Positions 56,890 through 64,000 of a DNA stretch of 64,000 nucleotides are shown here, in pieces (the first letter of the stretch is position 1; every line of letters starts with the position of its first letter). The notes beneath the pieces are model-generated. The model did not search any database. It saw nothing but the letters and a program-made list of their open reading frames with translations, and was not told where the DNA came from. A program made the translations under genes and the position numbers. The stretch covers positions 124,001 through 188,000 of the forward strand of contig JAADJZ010000012.1 of NCBI GenBank assembly GCA_011032825.1. The letters are read 5' to 3'. The stretch is from Massariosphaeria phaeospora (taxonomy: Eukaryota; Ascomycota; Dothideomycetes; Pleosporales).

Positions 56890-57806
56890 TGAAATATCCC
56901 TAGCTATGCCCACCAAAGCTATTAAGTGTTTCTTATATTGCTTTGACACTCGCTGCGGCATCGAGACCATGGTAGGTAGGTAGTTTGGTAGGGTTTGAAA
57001 CGCAGGCGCAGCAGTCATGGCTCGCGGGCATAGCCGTTTTATTATGAGAGGGCAGAGTGCTGGAGTGAGTGTGAGCGGAAGAAAGCGAGAGTAGGGCGAG
57101 CGGAGGGGGGGCTTATAGGTAGGAAGGTAGGGAGATGCGATGATATGAAGACGACCAAGATGATATGATGATGATGATGAACAAGAAGATGATACGATGA
57201 TGAAGATGACGTGGACGTTTGCATGCGCCAACGCGCGAGGAAGCAAGACGCCGCAGCCAGACATCCCCCATCTATCTATAGTCAAGCGTATCTCGAAGCG
57301 TCAAAAACCCAAGCCAACGTACGTTCGTTACTAAGATGCATTCCACCCAACGAAGAAGCCACGAAGCCAAACAACAGCACTGCAGAACATCAAGACCAAC
57401 GCGAGAGAAATCCAAGATTGCAATATGTTGATCTCTACTCTACTCTTATTCTCTCCAGATTCCGGGATCCCCGCATGGCAATGCGTCTATGCCATAGGAT
57501 ACTTACATACCACACCGCGCACGCACCACTGTAATAGCAGTCTCCATACCCTGATCCTGATCCTTCTCCTATACGCACGTACCGCGTACCACGAGCCGCA
57601 TTCCTCTTGCTATAAAAGAGGCAGAGACTCGATACCAAACCGCGCACTTGACAAGCTTAGGAAATTCATAAGTCGTTACATCATAGTACAGTATGGCCAT
57701 GCTTTTCCCATGCATCCGTGAAAAGAGAAAAAAGGCAAGGAAGAACACCGCTAGTTCAGGGGCCATGGAAACTCCGCTTGGAAATCATAATGCGATAGAT
57801 AGATGC

Positions 57807-60800
57807 TCAAATCGCCTCTCCGATCTCGAAGCCGCCGGCTGCAGGGCTCGACCGGTCGATGTCGAATGGAGATGCGAGAGGTGTGGGATGACTTATACTG
57901 TCCTTCCGCGCCTTGCCCTTGCCCCTCATTAGGGAACTCGGTAGCTGCATTGCGCTTCTGATACTGCTTCCGCTCGCGTTCCGGGCATGGGTAGCACTAG
58001 AAGCTCTTGACTTTGTCCCGGTAGTGCCTGGGCCAGTCTGATTGGTGGCCCTCTCTCTGCCTGTTGGTGTCGTCAAGCTAACAGTTCGACTACGTGTTGT
58101 AGCAATCGACTTGGTAGCAGGTTGAGCCTGTGTTTGGCTTTTAGCGACTGGGGACGTATGCCCAAAGAAATAGCCAGGTTTGCTGGTATGCGTAGGCGAT
58201 GGCGATGCTGGGGGTAAAGACGAGGCCATGGTACCGCCGACACCCGCCCTCGGAGTAGGTGACGCGACTTTCATCGGCACGGCTTTTCCAGTAATCGAGC
58301 ATGGGCCCGGTAATGCTGTTTTAGTAGGGGTCAGAAGCGCGGGATTGTGCGGTGAGCCCATCGAGATCACGAACGGGATGTTCGAGTTGGATCCGTTGCT
58401 GAATGTTCGTGGCGGTGGTGAGGATGACTGGGCCCGAATGTGAATATCTGCCGTACTAGACTCTGCTGATCCAGCGCGTGGGCGGAGCGTCAGAGGTGCT
58501 GGAATCGCGGAAGGGGAAGATAGAGCAGTGTTGAACTCGTCCTTGGCGGATCCTGAAAAGCCACGTTCGAGAGCTGGTCGCATCGTATGAGGTTCGGGCT
58601 GCTCGGGCGAATTCCTCATCGCTTCTGCCATTATGTCCATACGGGGTGGACTACGAAAAGCGGAGCCCCCCGTGCGGTCTCTCCCAATCGGAGATTCGAA
58701 AAGACCAAGACATGGACGTGGTGGTCGCTCGGGAGTCGCTTTCCCATTCGTAGGGTCCGGAACTAGGTGGCCTCGCGTCTGGGTATCCACCTTTTGTTCT
58801 ACGCCAACAATGCTGTCTTGGTTTGGTTTTGGTGACCTCTCTGGGGTACGTGGCATAGCGTACAGTTGTATAATTGAATCACTCATGCTTCGCTGGGTAT
58901 CATGTCTCTGTGGTGCAGCAGGTGTGCTCAGTGGGAAGTTTGTCGCTAAATCGCCAAACTTTTCTTGATCTGGTGAAGAGGGCTGCTTGCATAAGGTCAG
59001 ACTCTATCATTTTCACTTCACGTGATAGCTGCTTACCGTAGGCTTTCTCCGCTCTGGAGAGAGCCTTACTACCGATCTAGGAGATATTCCAGGGTGAATA
59101 TTGTCAGACTCATTGGCGAGGTTTGCACCAGCTTCACGAGTGGGTGTGCGGGGCGTCATTGGAAGGTTCGAATTCGACTCATGAGGAACAGACTTTGACG
59201 TGGACTTGACTAGGATTGCTGGAGAGTATTCCGGTGTGGTCAATGTCGTAGCAGGGGGCGTTATTGGTCGAGTCGTAGACATAGTAGTGGATATGGCACA
59301 AGCGGAGATCGGAGACGACGTGTTTGAAATACCCAGTCCAGGGGTTACCGAAGCGAAGCGTGCCTTTGTGGGCGTATCGCCGGAGGGCGTAGGGGACTCA
59401 TAGTCACTGGTCCTGCTGCCGTAGTTCCCCATTCTTAGAGCGATATGCTTGAGTTTCTTGATATCGGACTTGTAACCTTTGATGTCAAGTTTGTAGTAGA
59501 TGATCTCGCGGACATAGAAGTCGACCTCACTCCTCAGATCCTCCAGTATAGTCTCCACGTCACTGGTGGGTCTCTTATCCGCAGCTTTCGGGTTGTCCTT
59601 CTTGAGACGGGCTTGAAGCCGCCCAATCCATCGATCAACGTCCTCTTTCGACGCCAGCGTTGTGAGATCGGGAAGCGAATCAGCTTGAACATCAGCCAGA
59701 AGGGTCATCGTGGAGTGTCGCCGGATTTCCGCATAAAGAAGCAACTTGTGGTGTTCAAGCTGTCTCTCAGCCATGCGGAGCGCCTTATCCTTCTCTCCAA
59801 TAGTTGCCTCGCGGTCGATAATGGCGGTCCGTAGCTGGTCCACGTGCACCTCGCTTTGCTTGTTTTTGCCCAGCAACTGGTTTTGGATATCCGACTGGAG
59901 GGTGAGCTCCCGAAGTTCGCTTTCGAGCTGCTCCGAACTACTCTGTAGCCGTGTGTTCTCTTGTTCAAGCCTCGAGTTATGGGCATCTTTTTGCTTCACT
60001 TGTTCTTGGAGTCGCTCAATATGGGCAATAAAGGCCGCAAGCGTACTTGGGTCTTGGGAATCGATTTGGGGACTGATAGACGAGCCAGACGAGAAAACAG
60101 TGCTCACGCTATTGTGTGCGCTTTGGAGGACATTTGGAGGCACCGGGGCTGTTGCACTGTTTGGCGGAGTAGGGTCGAAGGGACTTCTCTGTGCTTGAAG
60201 GTTGAATAAGTGCTCCTCAGCGTCTACCTTCTCACAATTAGCCATTTCCAACCGGTATTCTAGTTGATCAATGGTGTTCTGCAAAGCCACCGTGCTCCTC
60301 TTCAGTCGCTCGACGTTGCTTGCCTTTTCTTGGTACTCGGTGCAGTGCTTTTCGACCTCTTCAAGCGTCTGCTTGAGGGCCCGCTCACTCTTCTTCGATT
60401 GATTAAGCTTGGACATTAGCGATTCAATTTGCTTCTGCAGAGCAACGTTGTTCTGCCTGTATAGGTTGAGCTCCCGCATGATGTCGCGGTTGTTTGTCTC
60501 GGGTCGTCGTGTCATAGTCAGTTTGCGCTTGAGGTGGTCCATTTCGGCCGTTTCCCGCAACGGATGCGGCGACCGAGTCTGTTGCTCTAGCGCAGACTTG
60601 AAGGAGCGGATGGAGTTGGCCGAGGAGTTGCCTGCCGTGATCTGCGGGCTCTCACGGCTGGGCGACTGCGGTTCGGTTGTGTCTAGTAGCAATAACAGGT
60701 GGTTGCTCGATGCTGTGGATGCGCCTTTAGTATCGTCGGTTTTGAGTTGGGGGGTTCACGACAAACAAAACAGTGTGACCCTGGTGACGTAATCGCTAAA

Positions 60801-62245
60801 CAGGCAACAGGCACGGACAGTGAAAGAGACGGTGAGCACTTACCGTGGTGGAGTGTTCGCTGCGATTGCTGCTCTTCCAACACCCGCGAATAGTTTTTGA
60901 GCGTTGCCACTTCCGCGGTATGGGCGGTGGCGAGAGTTTCGACGTGCGCTTCGTGCGATGCTCTCAGACTGCCGAACTGCGTTTGCAGTGTTGAGATGGT
61001 TTGGTCCTGTGCAGTAATAGTGGCCTTCAACTCCTCTATCTGTTTACTGCGCGTGGTTGTTGGGGTTGGTGTAGCAGGTGAGCTAGTCTGAGGTGGGAAG
61101 TTAGTATACTTTCACTGTCCCCGGTGACAGACCGCGAAAGGCAGTCACTAGGTGCTCATCTCGACAGCTTAAGGACCAATGCATCTTGAGATTATATAAC
61201 TCCCTCTACTTACGAAGATGCTTTGGTTTACAGTATACAACGTACCTCATCTTGGCGATTCGACCTCTCGCCGCCACTTCTCCGCCAAGACTGGCTTTCC
61301 ACTATCAGGGGCGATGGCTGCAACAGCTTGTCTGCGCCCACCCTGGTCTTTGTCGAGTCGTTACTACTGGTTTGACCCCCATTCGTCGACATTGAGCAAG
61401 CTGTGAGTTTGCTGTCTGTGGATGAAGGCGAAGTGATCAAGTTAGGACGCGACTTGGATTGTCGAGCGCGTTGTAGACTAGTTTCACTGAGACTCTTCTT
61501 GTGCTGCGGCTTAGCAGCAAAGTTCGAGCTAAGAGAGAGCGAGTTCCCGCTGCGGACCGGCCTCATCGTGTCTCGGGTTGCAGAACCCGGACCGGGCGAT
61601 AGGGGGAGTCCCTGATTCTCAAGGAGTATGGATCCAGGAAGTTCCTGATCTTCAAGGAGCAATGAACCGGGAAGTTCGGCCGGCAGGTCGGGTGTTGATG
61701 GGAGAGACATGGAACGTGGCCTGCTAGGGAGAGGCTTATGTATCGAGGCAGATCCGGGGCAGACGGTGGCACTCGATGGTGGCGAACGAAGGAGATCATT
61801 GAAGACGGCCAGCAAATTGGAGGCTGAATTGACCAAAACAGCATTCTGGCGTGCCGACGCTGGAGTCAGACACGTACGATGATGCTGGTAGTCTTGGGGG
61901 ATAGTAAGATTGAGGTTGGGAGGGCGTCGTCGTCCAGCCTGCGGTAAGACGGTCAGCGAATGGGAATGGTCCACACGGCGTGCATGCTGCAGCCCCCCTG
62001 CACCGGCCGCTGAACAACGACTGCCAGCACGACGCGCTTCACCCAATTAATCAGGAACCAGCGCATCGCGAGCTCAGCTGCTGGATATGGCAGCTTACCT
62101 TGGGGTCGTGGGCAAGGACGGCCTCTTTGCCGGTGTCGCCCACGCTCGTATCGATGGCCAGTAGTCCGCCGGTGCGGTGGTATGGCCCAGCGTCTGGCTG
62201 ACGGCCCTTTGACCAAGAGAAGAACTTCGACGTGGAAGCCATCAT
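57807..62245 (-). CDS. Large coiled-coil protein, function unknown
   Basis: Five exons in transcription order (62245-62099, 61938-61246, 61087-60844, 60712-59037, 58985-57807) give 1312 residues. The N-terminus (MMASTSKFFSWSKGRQPDAG) is short and basic, followed by a Ser/Pro-rich segment with RSGNSLSLSSNF and HKKSLSETSLQRAR. The central coiled coil (about 300-720) is Glu/Gln/Leu-rich: QIEELKATITAQDQTISTLQ, NNVALQKQIESLMSKLNQSK, HIERLQEQVKQKDAHNSRLE. It ends in a conserved-looking block, DLRSEVDFYVREIIYYKLDI plus KGYKSDIKKLKHIALRMGNY. The rest is a disordered Ser/Thr/Pro tail with many TP sites. I do not recognise a named family; a cytoskeletal or scaffold role is only a guess. Two N-terminal introns are about 160 nt each. 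Confidence 0.8.
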
Positions 62246-63073
62246 GCCGACGCGTGCGCTGCCTGCAGCACTGGCTCGGAGTTCATGGACGTAGAGGGGG
62301 CAGTGAGAGAGGCGTGGATATTAGATTAAACAACAGACAGTAACTGCGAGAGGCACGAGCGAAGGAAATGCGACTGGAGACACGGCCATAGCACTGGGCG
62401 CATCGCAAACAAAAGGGCTCTCAGCATCTCAGGTCCTGCAGCCATCCCAGCGGCTATCGACTGCGCTGTCGGCGGGCGTCTATTGTCTACATAGGCGATG
62501 CCAGTGTCACCACTTCGGGCCGTCGAGTGCGAGGGAGTACCCGCCCGTGGGGCCGTGGCAGCTCGGGGCCACGACTCCTGCGTGCCACGGCGCTGAGACG
62601 AGTGGACAAGAGGCACAGAGGCAGAGCGAGGGCTGGTGAAGCCGGCGACGACAGATGCGCTGAAACGGGCGTGGGCAAGACAGCGAATGGCCGGCGGCGG
62701 AGGAAGCGCGCGATCGCCATCACCCGCTAGCTGTGGCGTCAAAAACGCCCGGGCCGCGGGCCTGGCGCGCAACCTCCAACAACTTTTCTCGACATTCTGT
62801 CGGCCGCCCCGACCTGCGAGCCGACGCGCAGCTTCACACACTAGAGGGCCCTTGCACTTGCCGTTCTGTAGCTGCCGGCCTATCCACGAATCCAGCAGTC
62901 TGGCTGCGCCTCACGGGCGGTTGCGGTTGCAGTTGCAGTTGCAGTGCACCGTTTGTGAGCACACCACCTTCGCCCTCGCCCTCTGCTGCGGCACGATTGG
63001 CGACGACACCTGAAACGCTGCATGCCCTTCGCCTCACCCCCACTACGGCCCTGTCCCGCTCGAGCTCGTTGAC
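62246..63073. promoter_or_regulatory. Divergent promoter region, coiled-coil gene / RS-repeat gene
   Basis: 828 bp of GC-rich DNA between outward-facing starts. No coding sequence supported. Confidence 0.5.
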
Positions 63074-64000
63074 ATGTCGGGCAACAGAGAGCTGTCGCCA
63101 TACAGCGCACGCCGCGCACTGACGTTGAGACTGAACGAGGAGAGGAACAGGCCGCCCCCAACCCCTCCACGACCGAGTGGCAACCCTCGTCCCTACCCTC
63201 AAGGCCCGAGTGAGAACTATCCTCCCTTCCCCGCATCTCCGCCCCTACCGCCAGCCCCAGAGCGGCACACAAGGAACAGATGGGGAGCAGACCGGGAGGA
63301 GCCAAAGCCTTTGAAGCCCGAGTCGAGGAGTCGGTCGCGGGAGACGAAGCCGCGGGACCCACCAAGCGACCGCAAGCCCGAGGACGCCCGCCAACCGTCT
63401 CCGCAACCTTTCGTGAAGCCTGAGGAGACTCCGAGACACACCGACCGCGACCGAGGCAGAGACAGAGATAGAGATAGAGACAGCTCCCCAGAGCCGTACA
63501 GGAAGTCGCAAGCGTCATTAAGCGTGAAGCCGCGGGACCAGTCCGGAGAGAGGCGCAGAGCTCGGTCTGGGGATAGACAGCATACCAGGGACAGATCCAC
63601 AACCAAGAGACGAGATCACTCGCGAGACCGTGACAGAACACGCGACCGTTCCAAGGATGGACGGCGCGACCGCTCAAAAGATAGACGACGCGACCGCTCA
63701 AAAGACAAAGGACGCGACCACTCAAGAGAAAAACGCCGCGGCCACTCAAAAGAAAAGCGACGCGACCGTTCAAGGGACAAGGATCGGAAGCGGGATCGAT
63801 CACGAGACGCAGAGAAGAAGCGCAACCGATCAAGAGAGGCAGATCACAAGCACGGCCGATCAAAGGAGCCGGACAGCAAGCATGGCCGCTCGAAGGACAG
63901 TCAACCGGACCGCTCGAGGGATCGATACCGAGATCGCTCCCGCTCCAAAGACCGAGAACGACACCGTCACCGCTCGCACTCTCCGCTATCCTACCGCTCC
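63074..64000 (+). CDS. RS/RD-repeat-rich protein, N-terminal part (3' end outside window)
   Basis: Open from ATG 63074 to the edge, 309 codons without a stop. It starts MSGNRELSPYSARRALTLRL, then a Pro-rich stretch (RPPPTPPRPSGN, ASPPLPPAPERHTRNRWG). A long Arg/Ser/Asp/Lys region follows, built from imperfect octads of the type RRDRSKDR, GRDHSREK, KRDRSRDA, KHGRSKEP. Such RS/RD repeats are typical of nuclear splicing and mRNA-processing factors and are targets of SR-protein kinases. The folded domain that would identify it lies to the right, so it could be a helicase, KH, zinc-finger or RRM protein. Strong purine-rich, repeat-like codon use is seen throughout. Confidence 0.75.
   Translation, partial: MSGNRELSPYSARRALTLRLNEERNRPPPTPPRPSGNPRPYPQGPSENYPPFPASPPLPPAPERHTRNRWGADREEPKPLKPESRSRSRETKPRDPPSDRKPEDARQPSPQPFVKPEETPRHTDRDRGRDRDRDRDSSPEPYRKSQASLSVKPRDQSGERRRARSGDRQHTRDRSTTKRRDHSRDRDRTRDRSKDGRRDRSKDRRRDRSKDKGRDHSREKRRGHSKEKRRDRSRDKDRKRDRSRDAEKKRNRSREADHKHGRSKEPDSKHGRSKDSQPDRSRDRYRDRSRSKDRERHRHRSHSPLSYRS
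63640..63900 (+). repeat. Imperfect 24-bp coding repeats (RRDRSKD octads)
   Basis: Repeated CGCGACCGCTCAAAAGA-type units of 24 or 27 bp encode Arg-Asp-Arg-Ser-Lys-Asp octads in the RS-repeat gene. The first three copies are most alike. Confidence 0.75.

Larger units (their letters stand above)
51775..57806. other. Gene-free block of about 6 kb with degenerate repeats
   Basis: No open frame here has a recognisable domain, and none exceeds 180 codons. The left part (51.8-53 kb) is AT-rich and looks like decayed DNA. The right part carries the 180-bp degenerate array and a TTC microsatellite. Fragments resembling the array core also appear upstream (for example near 55285-55330), so the array may once have been longer. 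The flanking genes are intact. Confidence 0.65.

Noticed and set aside
56776..57285. 169-codon minus-strand frame containing poly-Lys
   Set aside because: Runs through the TTC microsatellite; no conserved features elsewhere in it.

Overview
The window is nuclear DNA of a filamentous ascomycete (Pezizomycotina), most likely a Dothideomycete. The genes are dense and found on both strands. Introns are short (mostly 41-70 nt, a few 130-160 nt) with GTANGT donors, CTAAC branch sites and YAG acceptors. The gene set is fungal: a Zn2Cys6 transcription factor, a type I metacaspase, a GH16 glucanase, Dal3-type ureidoglycolate lyase and a DUF7730/F-box-like protein. I placed splice junctions by keeping reading frame and family motifs intact; none has transcript support here.

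0-16 kb: the 3' part of threonyl-tRNA synthetase; ureidoglycolate lyase and COG5 sharing a 165-bp divergent promoter; the SAM-domain RNA-binding protein VTS1; a secreted GH16 glucanase; an unrecognised gene with a possible frameshift; an ELYS-domain nuclear-pore assembly protein; and the mitochondrial carrier MTM1.

16-31 kb: an FBXO9/Hrt3/Pof7-type F-box protein; chaperonin CCT7; a DUF7730-like gene with an in-frame stop; MOG1; BUD20; mitochondrial aconitase; and a GCNA/SprT-like metalloprotease with an acidic disordered N-terminus.

31-51 kb: a secreted type-B carboxylesterase; a mitochondrial LEA-like repeat protein; a metacaspase; a Zn2Cys6 transcription factor; and a very large Sec7-PH Arf-GEF.

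51-64 kb: a HAD-type 2-haloacid dehalogenase homologue, then about 6 kb without a recognisable gene. This block holds a degenerate tandem array of about 180-bp units at 55.54-56.62 kb. After it come a 1312-residue coiled-coil protein of unknown function and the start of an RS/RD-repeat protein that leaves the right edge.

Most genes are unrelated housekeeping functions (translation, Golgi traffic, nuclear transport, protein folding, TCA cycle), so this is an ordinary chromosome arm segment rather than a biosynthetic cluster. The most notable signals are a 5-nt microexon in aconitase lying between the codons of two iron-sulphur ligand cysteines, the degenerate satellite in the gene-free block, and the SUMO-interaction-like motifs in the GCNA-like protease.
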